From assembly GCF_000214135.1 (NCBI RefSeq), contig NZ_AFIE01000024.1:1-48969 (forward strand): a stretch of DNA of 48,969 bases, given 5' to 3'. This DNA is from Acinetobacter sp. P8-3-8 (lineage in GTDB: Bacteria > Pseudomonadota > Gammaproteobacteria > Pseudomonadales > Moraxellaceae). Both the position numbers and the translations under genes were made by a program. Under the pieces are notes generated by a model. The model did not search any database. It was not told where the DNA came from and saw only the letters and a list, made by a program, of their open reading frames with translations. Shown here one piece after another: positions 35,726-44,147 of this stretch (the first letter of the stretch is position 1; every line of letters begins with the position of its first letter).

Positions 35726-37183
35726 GTGAGCAAAGACACTATCATCGCCCTACACGCAGAGCACCAAGGTCGTTGGAAAAACCGTGAAGAAATCGCGGAA
35801 CGTATGATTGCATTAATCGGTCAATTATACCGTGAAAAAAATATTGTGACTTCTGTTTACGGTCGTTCTTTAGTAAACCGTTCAGTGATTCAAATTTTAA
35901 AAGCGCACCGTCGTACACGTATGTTGGACGTTGAGCTTTCAGTTGTAAACACGTTCCCAATTCTTGAAGCATTAGCTAAAATTGAAAATATTGGCACTGC
36001 TGAAATTGATCTAGGCAAATTAGCGGTTGCTTTTAAAGAGCAAGGTGGCGATGTTGATGCATTTGTTGCAGAAGCTGTTAAAGCTGCGGAAGGTCGTGAC
36101 ACTTCAGTAGAAGGTCGTGATGTTGTACTTTACGGTTTCGGTCGTATTGGTCGTATTCTTGCACGTTTAATGATTGGTCAGTCTGGTCTTGGTCGTGGTT
36201 TAAATCTAAAAGCGATTGTTGTTCGTAAGTCATCTGATGGTGATTTAGAAAAACGTGCGTCTTTATTACGCCGTGACTCAATCCATGGTCCATTCTCTGG
36301 TACGATTTCTGTTGATGAAGAAAACGAAGCAATTATTGCAAACGGTCAGTTCATTAAAGTGATCTACGCTTCTAACCCAACTGAAGTTGATTATACCGAT
36401 TACGGTATTAGCAATGCATTGGTGATCGACAACACGGGTAAATGGCGTGATGCTGATGGTCTTGCTCAACACCTGAAGTGCCCAGGCGCTGCGCGTGTGA
36501 TCTTGACTGCACCTGGTAAAGGCGACATGAAGAACGTTGTATTTGGTGTAAACCAAGCTGACATTCTTGATGAAGATACGATTATCTCTGCTGCAAGCTG
36601 TACAACCAATGCGATTACACCAACACTTAAAGTATTGCATGACAAATACACAGTGTTGAATGGTCACGTTGAAACAGTTCACTCGTTCACAAACGACCAG
36701 AACTTGATTGACAACTACCATAAAGCAGACCGTCGTGGTCGTGCTGCAACATTGAACATGGTGATTACTGAAACTGGTGCGGCTAAAGCAGTTGCTAAAG
36801 CACTTCCTGCACTTCAAGGTAAATTGACTGGTAACTCTGTACGTGTTCCAACACCAAACGTTTCTCTTGCGATTTTAAACTTAACGTTAGATAAAGAAGT
36901 TGATCGTGAAGAAGTGAACGAATATATTCGTCAAATTTCGATTAACTCGAATCTTCAAGGTCAAATCGGTTATACAAACTCAACTGAGGTTGTGTCTTCT
37001 GACTTTATCGGTTCTCGTACAGCAGGTGTATTTGATGCGCAAGCAACAATTACTTCTGGCAACCGTTTAACTGCATATGTTTGGTACGATAACGAAGTGG
37101 GTTATAGCTGCCAAGTATTACGTATTGCAGAGCAAATGGGCGGCGTAAGCTATCCAAAGATTCCTGCTGAAACAAATGCATAA
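35726..37183 (+). CDS. gap: Glyceraldehyde-3-phosphate dehydrogenase, long (485 aa) type
   Basis: The C-terminal ~340 residues are a complete GAPDH: a Rossmann GFGRIGR loop, the catalytic Cys in SAASCTTNAIT (C292) and the usual phosphate-binding residues. The ~130-residue N-terminal extension marks the long GAPDH type found in Acinetobacter and pseudomonads. Acinetobacter lacks a standard Embden-Meyerhof glycolysis, so a gluconeogenic role is likely. The GTG at 35726 has GAGG 8 nt upstream and is preferred to an ATG at 35663 with none. Confidence 0.88.
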   Translation: MSKDTIIALHAEHQGRWKNREEIAERMIALIGQLYREKNIVTSVYGRSLVNRSVIQILKAHRRTRMLDVELSVVNTFPILEALAKIENIGTAEIDLGKLAVAFKEQGGDVDAFVAEAVKAAEGRDTSVEGRDVVLYGFGRIGRILARLMIGQSGLGRGLNLKAIVVRKSSDGDLEKRASLLRRDSIHGPFSGTISVDEENEAIIANGQFIKVIYASNPTEVDYTDYGISNALVIDNTGKWRDADGLAQHLKCPGAARVILTAPGKGDMKNVVFGVNQADILDEDTIISAASCTTNAITPTLKVLHDKYTVLNGHVETVHSFTNDQNLIDNYHKADRRGRAATLNMVITETGAAKAVAKALPALQGKLTGNSVRVPTPNVSLAILNLTLDKEVDREEVNEYIRQISINSNLQGQIGYTNSTEVVSSDFIGSRTAGVFDAQATITSGNRLTAYVWYDNEVGYSCQVLRIAEQMGGVSYPKIPAETNA

Positions 37184-37198
37184 TTTGTTAGCGTAAAT

Positions 37199-37226
37199 AA
37201 AACCCGACACCATGTCGGGTTTTTTA
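37199..37226 (+). terminator. Terminator of gap
   Basis: AAAACCCGACA pairs with TGTCGGGTTTT around CCA, followed by Ts, 16 bp after the gap stop. Confidence 0.95.
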
Positions 37227-37252
37227 ATGCCTAAATTTTTAGAATTGGATTA

Positions 37253-37643
37253 ACGTCAGTTCGGGATAAACTTTGATGTAAGTTATTGAAAAGATAGATC
37301 AGACACAGCGGAGTTTTACCGTTTAAAAGTCAAATGCAAGGATTAACCCACTTCGTCTTGCACTTCGCTTGAAAAATATTTCAATCTTGTTCAGGTTCGA
37401 CCTGAGAGGTACTACCTCGCAAGGCTTTCGGGATGAGTGGCACTGCCACGCAAGGGCAAAACCTGAGCTGTGATTAAAGCAGCGCAAGAGTCGCCAACTC
37501 GACAGATACTATCAAGTATTTAATATATCGCTAAAACAGTATATTACAGATCTTGCGGAATATATTCCTCATGCCTCGAACAATGCGACTGACGTTTCCG
37601 CGTATCATATAGTTGGGAACACATCTTATCTCGAACTCAGGTT
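37253..37643 (+). mobile_element. MITE-like element, copy 2 (391 bp)
   Basis: Second copy of the element at 24153, offset by exactly 13,100 bp with no internal indels. GGATTA flanks both sides (37247-37252 and 37644-37649; the match extends to TTGGATTA if the final TT is counted), supporting a 6-8 bp target duplication. All six palindromic positions are conserved or compensated except one base in the fifth (GAGTC-GCC-AACTC region, 37488-37500). It lies only 45 bp upstream of the next gene and so must supply or replace part of its promoter. Confidence 0.88.
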
Positions 37644-37688
37644 GGATTAAACTTTGGTTGATCACAAAAAATCAAATGGGTCGGTGCA

Positions 37689-38153
37689 ATGAAAAATAGC
37701 ATCCTATTTATTATCTTATATTTGTTTGTTGTAACTTTTCTCAATGCTAAACCGTTGGAATTACGTTCTTTACTTAAAGATCGCTTTGAGCAAAATTGTA
37801 CAGTGCGACAAGCTTATGATTTTCATGATGAAAATACAGATCTTTTAGAACCGTTATCTTCTTATATTGTCGATTCAAAATATACTGAAGAACAAGCCTA
37901 TGATTTAACACGTTATCAGCTTAAAAATACATTTTATGCAGGTATTCCGATCACTCAATTTGAAATTGGCTTTGGTCGCCCTGCACAGCAGTATAATGAA
38001 TATTTATATTTTAATTTGGCTACGGTTGCTGCAAGAAAAGCGTTTAATTCCTTGAATTTTAATAGCAAAATGAATGCTAACCTAAGTGTGGAATATAAAG
38101 GCAAAATTGCACAAGTGCATTGTTATTGGTTAAATGACTATCCTGAAGCGTAA
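37689..38153 (+). CDS. Unrecognised exported protein (154 aa)
   Basis: No family recognised. A clear signal peptide (residues 1-20, ending LNA) leads into a ~134-residue periplasmic domain with two cysteines (near residues 37 and 147) that could form a disulfide. It begins 45 bp after the MITE-like element, so its present promoter probably includes element sequence. Confidence 0.7.
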   Translation: MKNSILFIILYLFVVTFLNAKPLELRSLLKDRFEQNCTVRQAYDFHDENTDLLEPLSSYIVDSKYTEEQAYDLTRYQLKNTFYAGIPITQFEIGFGRPAQQYNEYLYFNLATVAARKAFNSLNFNSKMNANLSVEYKGKIAQVHCYWLNDYPEA

Positions 38154-38286
38154 AACGTAAATTAAAGATGCAGAATTGGTTAAAATAAAAACAAATAGCT
38201 TCAACTTGTGTACATAAAAATGCAAATTGATTCACAATAATATTTAGAATAGAAAATAGATAAAACTAAGATTCAAGGGATGAATT

Positions 38287-39015
38287 TTGCAGTTAAAACA
38301 AATAATGACAGGCGTTGCTTTTATTCTGGTGGCAACATTATGTGGTGTACTTATTGCGTTTTGGGTGTTTAAGCATTTTAATATCTATATTCCTTTAGAG
38401 AATCAAGCCGTTAATATTGATTTAAAAGAGCCTTTACAAGCCAAGGTGCAGATTCATGATGCTTTAGATGTTGATGTAAAAGGGCAGGTGAATGCAACCA
38501 TTCCCATTCATGAAAATATAGAGCTACCCATTGCACAGACTTTAACGCCTCGCGTGTATTTTGATAATCAGGTGCCGATTCAAACGACGATCCCAGTCAA
38601 TGAAGTGCTGAAAGTGAATCAAGATATGCCGATTGATACCACTGTGAAAGTGAATGTATTGGGTAAAGATATTAGCTTACCCTTAAAAGGCACGATACCG
38701 ATTCGGATGGATGTTCCGATCGATTTAAAAATACCTCTAAATCAAAAAGTACATTTGAAATTTGATGCTCCTGTTAAAACTGTGCTTAAAGAAAATTTAA
38801 AAGTTCCATTAAAGACAACCTTGAAAACCAATATTCCTATAGAAGGGCATTTAAATGTTCCAATTAAATCAGCATTACAGGCAACTGTTGATGTGCAAAA
38901 TACCTTGCCAGTCAAAATAGAAAAAGGGCAATTAAAGATTCCGCTAAATAGTCTGAGACTTTCTCAGCATGACATTGCATCTCATGATTCACCAACTCAA
39001 TTACAAAATAAGTAA
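38287..39015 (+). CDS. Membrane-anchored beta-repeat protein, first of a pair
   Basis: 242 residues and no recognised family. A single transmembrane helix (about 7-29) anchors a periplasmic domain built from degenerate 10-20 residue units with alternating hydrophobic residues and recurrent V/I-P-I/L (for example TIPIHENIELPI, VPIQTTIPV, DVPIDLKIPL, LKVPLKTTLK). The pattern predicts stacked beta strands forming an elongated sheet. The TTG start is supported by AAGGGA 6 nt upstream. It is followed 9 bp later by a related gene. Confidence 0.72.
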   Translation: MQLKQIMTGVAFILVATLCGVLIAFWVFKHFNIYIPLENQAVNIDLKEPLQAKVQIHDALDVDVKGQVNATIPIHENIELPIAQTLTPRVYFDNQVPIQTTIPVNEVLKVNQDMPIDTTVKVNVLGKDISLPLKGTIPIRMDVPIDLKIPLNQKVHLKFDAPVKTVLKENLKVPLKTTLKTNIPIEGHLNVPIKSALQATVDVQNTLPVKIEKGQLKIPLNSLRLSQHDIASHDSPTQLQNK

Positions 39016-39024
39016 GGTGAAATA

Positions 39025-39705
39025 ATGTGGATTTTTAGTTCAGTTCGACATTTGCTCATCAGTTTTGTTGCTGTGGTATTGCTGATTGCAGCACTGGTTT
39101 GGGTGTATTTGAATATTCAGGCGTCTATGCAAATTTCTGCCAAAAATGCTCAGATTCAACTGTCAAAGCAATTACCTACTAAAATTCAAGTGGGTAATTA
39201 TTTACAAGCTCAGGCAAAGGGAGCATTAGATGCGGATCTAAAAGTTGAGCAGACGCTTAATTTACCTTTGACTGGGAAATACCTTGCAGATCTTAGCTTT
39301 GCCGTAACAACACCAATTATTGTTGATATTGATTACACGACCAATATTCATATTGAAACAGTAATGCCTTTGGAAACCAATACTGATTTAGTGTATCAAA
39401 ACAAGCTATTACCTAAATTTCCATTGAAAATGGATATCCCTATTCAGTTAGATGTACCTTTTCAATTAAAACGCAGTTATCAAGTTCCAATCAAAATTTT
39501 ATTTGATGGATCAGTGTATTTTCAATTTGATGAAGCTGTGGATGTACCAGTAAATCATCAATTTAGACCCGTGTTGAATATTAACGATCCAATTACCATG
39601 CGTAAGATCTCTACGTTTAATGCCACGATGATCAATACTGAACGGCAATCTATTGCTGATTTAAACATGGATATTGATTTACCCATCAAAAATATTCATC
39701 CTTGA
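39025..39705 (+). CDS. Membrane-anchored beta-repeat protein, second of a pair
   Basis: 226 residues, organised like its neighbour: a transmembrane helix (about 10-30) then a domain of hydrophobic-alternating strands with the same recurrent proline turns (NLPLTG, MPLETN, FPLKMDIPIQLDVPFQLK, DLPIKN). The 9-bp gap and the AAGGTG ribosome-binding site indicate co-transcription with the first gene. Together they are probably two subunits of one envelope structure; no enzymatic motif is seen. Confidence 0.72.
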   Translation: MWIFSSVRHLLISFVAVVLLIAALVWVYLNIQASMQISAKNAQIQLSKQLPTKIQVGNYLQAQAKGALDADLKVEQTLNLPLTGKYLADLSFAVTTPIIVDIDYTTNIHIETVMPLETNTDLVYQNKLLPKFPLKMDIPIQLDVPFQLKRSYQVPIKILFDGSVYFQFDEAVDVPVNHQFRPVLNINDPITMRKISTFNATMINTERQSIADLNMDIDLPIKNIHP

Positions 39706-39791
39706 TGGGTAATTGATGGAATAAGTTCAAATTGGAAAACTCAAAATAAATGATCATTTGAGCCGTTGTTGATTTTGCAGTTATTCACTGA

Positions 39792-40646
39792 TCAATTAAA
39801 AAGGGTCGTTACTTGATCTTGAATGAGTGTGGTTTTACGACCAATTAAGTGTTCTAAATCTTTGCTATCGCTAAACATTGCACTTTTTGCTGTTTGAATA
39901 TCTGCATCAACAATCACGTTTATTAGGGCTGATGGCAAACCTGCTACTGTGAGTGCTTGAGTGTAATCCTCAGCACTGAGATTTTGATAATCAACTGCGT
40001 TACCTGATGCATTGGCAATATAAGATGTGAGATCAGCTAGTGTAAAGCTTGTAGATCCTGCCAATTCATAGATTTTATTTTCATGTCCTTCCGTGCTGAG
40101 GACTTTGGCTGCTGCTTCTGCGTAGTCTAAGCGTGATGCTGCGCTGATTTTACCATCCTGAGCACTGCCATAGAGTATTCCTGTTTCAGCAACATGCTGT
40201 ACATTTGCAAGATAGTTCTCGTTATACCAGTTATTGCGTAAAAGGGTGTATTTCAAGCCACTTTGCAGAACGAGTGCTTCGGTTTCACGATGTTCTTGAC
40301 CCAAAGCTAATGGGCTTGTTGGAGCATTCAATAAGCTAGTATAGGCGATATAAGGGACTTTTGCTGAAACAGCAGCTTGAATGACTGCTTGATGTTGTGG
40401 TGTGCGACGACCAATTTCATTTGCAGAAATAAGCAATAATTTGTCAATTCCCTCAAGCGCTGGAATAAGTGTTTCGGGTTGATCATAATTAAATAATCGT
40501 AATTCAACACCTCGTTGTTTGAGCGATTGTGCTTTTTCAACATTTCGGACTAAAGCAATAATATTTTCTGCTTCAGTACTTGTTAATAAGTTTTGAATAA
40601 CCAATTCACCGAGTTGACTTGTTGCACCTGTAATTGCAATTTTCAT
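39792..40646 (-). CDS. qorB: NmrA-type NAD(P)H:quinone oxidoreductase (QorB/YtfG-like)
   Basis: A 284-residue atypical SDR. The NADP loop TGATSQLG is at residues 7-14, with RNVEKA after beta-2 and the NNWYNENY active-site region seen in YtfG. It should reduce quinones or quinone imines with NADPH. It is divergent from an HxlR-type regulator that has an N-terminal cysteine, the arrangement of redox-controlled quinone-detoxification genes. AAGGTC precedes the ATG. Confidence 0.85.
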   Translation of the reverse strand: MKIAITGATSQLGELVIQNLLTSTEAENIIALVRNVEKAQSLKQRGVELRLFNYDQPETLIPALEGIDKLLLISANEIGRRTPQHQAVIQAAVSAKVPYIAYTSLLNAPTSPLALGQEHRETEALVLQSGLKYTLLRNNWYNENYLANVQHVAETGILYGSAQDGKISAASRLDYAEAAAKVLSTEGHENKIYELAGSTSFTLADLTSYIANASGNAVDYQNLSAEDYTQALTVAGLPSALINVIVDADIQTAKSAMFSDSKDLEHLIGRKTTLIQDQVTTLFN

Positions 40647-40714
40647 GATATAGACCTTTTTAACGATTTAAGTTGGACGTTTTTTAAACTTGATGCTAAT
40701 ATCATAATTATTAA

Positions 40715-40749
40715 ACTTACCAAATGTAAGTACATACCTAAAAGTAAGC
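40715..40749. promoter_or_regulatory. Candidate HxlR/QorR operator
   Basis: CTTAC-CAAAT-GTAAG (40716-40730) is a perfect 5-bp dyad in the 127-bp divergent intergenic region, followed by a further direct AGTAAG at about 40743. Such spaced GTAAGT repeats fit HxlR/DUF24 operators. Confidence 0.5.
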
Positions 40750-40773
40750 TAGTTACTGTTTGGAGAGAATTTT

Positions 40774-41151
40774 ATGAGTATTTATGCGAAGAGTGATTTG
40801 GTTGGTCAAGTTTTATCCAGTGAATGTCCATCACGTCAAATACTGGAACATTTAACCAGTAAATGGTCAGTGTTGGTTTTACGTTGTTTGAGTGAGGGGG
40901 TGCAGCGATTTAGTGAGCTGCGAAATCGTATAGAAGGGGTGAGTGAGAAAATGCTTGCTCAGACTTTAAAGACCTTGGAAAAAGATGGTTTTATTTTACG
41001 CACGGTTTATCCAGAAGTTCCTCCTAAAGTTGAATATCAACTTACGGTATTGGGCGCACAAGCCGCTGAAAAATTGAATTATTTAATTGGTTGGATTGAA
41101 CGAAGCTTGCCAGATATTTTAGAAAATAAACAACGGATTCAAAGTAAATAA
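40774..41151 (+). CDS. HxlR/DUF24 family regulator, probable redox-sensing QorR type
   Basis: A 125-residue winged-helix protein with the HxlR core (KWSVLVLRCLSEG, LRNRIEGVSEKMLAQTLKTLEKDG). C18 lies in the N-terminal arm at the position where QorR, HypR and YodB carry their sensing cysteine, and the protein is divergent from qorB. It therefore probably represses qorB until oxidised or alkylated by quinones. GGAGAG precedes the ATG. Confidence 0.82.
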   Translation: MSIYAKSDLVGQVLSSECPSRQILEHLTSKWSVLVLRCLSEGVQRFSELRNRIEGVSEKMLAQTLKTLEKDGFILRTVYPEVPPKVEYQLTVLGAQAAEKLNYLIGWIERSLPDILENKQRIQSK

Positions 41152-41370
41152 TCTTGGTTTTCAATGTGCTGGATTATATAAATGAAATGTAGATTTTATT
41201 AGGTCTCTTTTATAAATCACTATTTAGCCAACTGAAAGTTGTAAATTCCAGCAATTAAATGAAACCTTAATTGTATTAGTTCAGACTTGATCTGAAACAG
41301 GTCTTGAAAAAGAGAAAATTACCCGTTTTGATAAAGATGTCGAATCTTAACAAAACAAAGGTAACTTTCT

Positions 41371-41917
41371 ATGATGTATATTAGCAATCAAGTCATCAAA
41401 CACAAAGTAGGCTTACTCAATTTAGCTGTGGAACTTCAAAATGTGATGGGAGTATCGAGAGATGCATTTTATCGTTATCAAGAACTCACCGAATCAGGTG
41501 ATGTGGACGAATTTATCAACAAATCCTGTCGTGTGCCTAATTTCAAAAATCGAGTTGATGATCATATAGATCATGCTGTCATTGATTATGCAATCCATAT
41601 CCTGCGTATGGACAACATCGAACGAGGTAATGAACTTCGAAAACAAGGTGTCTTGTATCAGGAAGTGGGGTTCGATCTATATAGCTTCGCCATGATCTAG
41701 AGAACTTTAAGAAAAGGCTCAAAGCTTTGGAGGCTAAAATTGCTCAGGATGGTATTCAACTGAATCATCAACAAATAACTGCGTTGGAATGTAAACACGA
41801 AGACGATGTTGCTTGTGGTGAAATTGAAACAGCACACCCAGACTATTTGCTCACAGGATACGTTCTATGTAGGCAATTTAAAGGGCATTGGTCGTATTTA
41901 CTAGCAGACTTTTATGG
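41371..41917 (+). pseudogene. IS481-family transposase remnant
   Basis: This encodes the start and middle of an IS481-type transposase (HKVGLLNLA, MGVSRDAFYRYQELTESGDVD, CGEIETAHP, and in another frame SQDTFYVGNLKGIGRIY) but is broken repeatedly: a small internal deletion after ELQNV, frameshifts near 41655 and 41840, and in-frame stops near 41690 and at about 41902. It ends abruptly at 41917, where the IS1016-like element begins. The catalytic C-terminal part is missing. The left end of the original IS may reach to about 41280. Confidence 0.85.
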
Positions 41918-42649
41918 GGCTCTAGACTAGCAGAATAGATATGTTAGTCTATAATCATGATATAAAAAAGTAAATTAAGTCACTACAAGATTAAAAAAAT
42001 TATTCAATGCTTTTGCATTGATATCCCTGCTTCTAAAACAGCCTTATTACTCAATCTGAACCGTAATACAATCAACTATTGGTACATGCTTTTTAGAGAA
42101 GCGATCTATGACCATCAAACAGATTTAAGAGTAAAGTTTGTAGGTTCTATTGAAGTGGATGAGAGCTATTTTGGAGCTAAAAGACAACGTGGTTTTCATG
42201 GAAAGTTGAAACGAGGTCGAGGTACTTTAAAACAGCCTGTATTTGGAATATTTGAAAGGAATGGTCACGTTTATACAGAGATAGTCCCTGATTGTAAAAA
42301 GAATATATTACAACAAGTTATCTTAGGTAAAGTTGCACTTGAAAGCGTAATTTATAGTGATGGTTGGCGTGGATACAATGGTTTAGTAGATGTCGGTTAT
42401 TCAAAGCATTTCAGAGTAAATCATGGAGCAAATGAGTTTGCTAGAGGGCAATGTCATATAAATGGAATAGAATCATTCTGGAGCTTTTGTAAAAGAAGAT
42501 TGGCCAAGTTCAATGGCATCTCAAAAGAGTACTTTGATTATCATCTTAAAGAAACAGAATGGCGTTGGATGAGGGAACCTAATGAGTTAGCAACAGAGTT
42601 GTGGAACCTCATTAGGTAAAACTAAGTGTAAATCTGCTAGTCTGGAGCC
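41918..42649 (+). mobile_element. IS1016-like element (IS1595 family), 732 bp
   Basis: Bounded by 17-bp inverted repeats differing at one base: GGCTCTAGACTAGCAGA on the left, and GGCTCCAGACTAGCAGA read inward on the right. It contains one transposase gene. No target duplication is present: the left flank is TTTTATGG and the right flank TTGATTTA. The left neighbour is an IS481 remnant and the right neighbour an IS982 remnant, so recombination between two copies, or an adjacent deletion, probably created this junction. Confidence 0.9.
41957..42619 (+). pseudogene. IS1016-type transposase, nonsense at codon 3
   Basis: The reading frame matches IS1595/IS1016 transposases end to end (KLSHYKIKKIIQC at the start; EVDESYFG, IYSDGWRGY and NGIESFW supplying the acidic triad), and ends with the YHLKETEWRW motif. 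The only ATG at the expected start is followed by ATA and then a TAA stop (41963-41965). Downstream the frame is clean to 42619. The next in-frame ATG at 42086 would remove ~43 N-terminal residues, including the DNA-binding helix-turn-helix. The element is therefore probably inactive unless an unusual start is used. Confidence 0.8.
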
Positions 42650-42651
42650 TT

Positions 42652-42915
42652 GATTTACAAACACCGTATCGAAAAAATATGGTTGATAAGAGACCTAAAG
42701 AATCGATGTGGATACTCATGAATGCACGTAGAAAGATTGAAACTGTTATAGGGCAGTTGACAGATCGATTTCACATTTAAAAAGTAAGAGCAAAAGATTT
42801 ATGGCATTTAACACATAGAATTATTCGCAAAATTCTTTCACACACAATTTCAGTCATTTTGAATACCAAACTAGGAAATCCGCCTTTACAGCTGGAAATC
42901 CTTATTCAACGTTGA
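42652..42915 (+). pseudogene. IS982-family transposase remnant (C-terminal end)
   Basis: The frame reads LQTPYRKNM, ARRKIETVIGQLTDRFHI, stop, KVRAKDLWHLTHRIIRKILSHT and ends at TGA 42913-42915. This is the C-terminal ~85 residues of an IS982-type transposase with one nonsense codon (an expected Glu). Everything upstream of 42652 has been replaced by the IS1016-like element. Confidence 0.82.
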
Positions 42916-42946
42916 GATTGGCGTACATATATGTAAAAAAGAAAAA

Positions 42947-43390
42947 TCATTTCACCGAAAGTTGATCAACCAACGGTTCTAATTTGTCTTTTGCCGCTTT
43001 ATTTTTATCAAATACAAAAATATCATTCATGTTGTACTGAGCTGTATGAATTTGTAGCCCATTATCAAATAAATGTAAGCTTGCTTTTGAAATCGCAACA
43101 GTATTATCGTCACTCTTTTTAATATCGTAAGTCAGTGTATATTTACAATCACTCGGTTTTTGCTGCGCATAAACTTGAGTATTGATTTTATTGGTTTCAA
43201 ATCTATTTGCGATGATGCTTAAGTATTCTTTTGATGGGTCTATTGCATTATTCTCTTGAATACACAACTTGCTTAGAGCAGGTAATTGCTGTGTATTGAC
43301 AATGGCATTGTATGTTTGATGACTAACGCACCCAGTTAAGCCTGCCATCATTGCTATTAAAAGAATTGCTTTTTTATTCATTGGATTCAT
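42947..43390 (-). CDS. Lipoprotein, Sbal_3080-like
   Basis: 147 residues. The signal peptide ends in the lipobox LTGC (C21), so the protein should be lipid-anchored. The remainder (LCIQENNAIDPSKEYLSIIANRF, CKYTLTYDIKKS) resembles the Sbal_3080 family of small lipoproteins of unknown role. The ATG at 43390 or 43381 may be the start; both leave the signal peptide intact. Confidence 0.7.
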   Translation of the reverse strand: MNPMNKKAILLIAMMAGLTGCVSHQTYNAIVNTQQLPALSKLCIQENNAIDPSKEYLSIIANRFETNKINTQVYAQQKPSDCKYTLTYDIKKSDDNTVAISKASLHLFDNGLQIHTAQYNMNDIFVFDKNKAAKDKLEPLVDQLSVK

Positions 43391-43451
43391 ATTTAATATA
43401 AAATAATAATGTGATGTATTTTACATTATTTAGAAAAATTAACAACTGAAT

Positions 43452-44072
43452 CTATTTTTGTTTTAGCATCAATAAACCAGTAAAAATCGCACCAATTGTT
43501 GCTAGGAACATATCTTTATGGGCATCCCACATATCGCCTTGTTGACCATTATAATTTTCAGCTTCTTCAGGAGATAGCCCAATCGCAATCCACCATTCGA
43601 TCCATTCATAAATCAAACTACTCGCCATAACGAATTGAATAATCAATAAGAACAGAACTTTAGGTTTTAGACTCGGTAACCATACTTGGAAAAGTCGATA
43701 AAAAATTGGATATAAAAATAAGCCATAGAAAAAATGCACGAAGCGGTCGAACATATTGCGTGTCCAACCCATTGCGTGGTTTAGGTCAAAATGTAAGTAT
43801 TTGATTGTCCAATCATTATAAGGTACATAGGAGTAGAGGTAATGCGCCGCAATCACATGAATAATTAAAAATAAGATGTATAAGAAAAATGCTGAAAAGC
43901 TCAGCCCAACCTTTTTTAAACAGATGAATAATCCAATCAGCATCAACACGGTTCCAACTTGATGCAATAGGTAAGATGGATATTCTAATGGGTAGATGCT
44001 GGCAATGACGATTGCCACAGCTAAAACAAGAAGTACAAACCAGTGTTTAAGAGTTAATGAGTGATAAATCAT
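43452..44072 (-). CDS. YjdF-like integral membrane protein (DUF2238)
   Basis: 206 residues, about six transmembrane helices, with the family signature RNMFDRFVHFFYG and the C-terminal NGQQGDMWDAHKDMF. Function unknown. The ATG at 44072 is preferred to a TTG 48 nt upstream, which would add a polar extension. Confidence 0.8.
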   Translation of the reverse strand: MIYHSLTLKHWFVLLVLAVAIVIASIYPLEYPSYLLHQVGTVLMLIGLFICLKKVGLSFSAFFLYILFLIIHVIAAHYLYSYVPYNDWTIKYLHFDLNHAMGWTRNMFDRFVHFFYGLFLYPIFYRLFQVWLPSLKPKVLFLLIIQFVMASSLIYEWIEWWIAIGLSPEEAENYNGQQGDMWDAHKDMFLATIGAIFTGLLMLKQK

Positions 44073-44147
44073 GTTGTTATTTTCATTGTGAAATTTTAAT
44101 TTATTGTAATCAAAATACAAAAAAATGCGAAGCTCAAATTTTAGAGA

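Noticed and set aside
36278-36817. 179-codon open frame on the minus strand inside gap
   Set aside because: It lies antisense to the highly conserved GAPDH coding region; its composition is cysteine/valine-rich as expected from the opposite strand of biased codons, and it has no ribosome-binding site.
24153-37643. Composite transposon formed by the two 390-bp elements
   Set aside because: The block between them is ordinary chromosomal housekeeping genes, and each copy has its own target duplication, so the copies inserted separately.
38287-39705. Assignment of the beta-repeat pair to MCE or AsmA proteins
   Set aside because: No diagnostic MCE or AsmA motif is visible; resemblance is limited to a predicted anchor plus beta repeats, so no family name is given.
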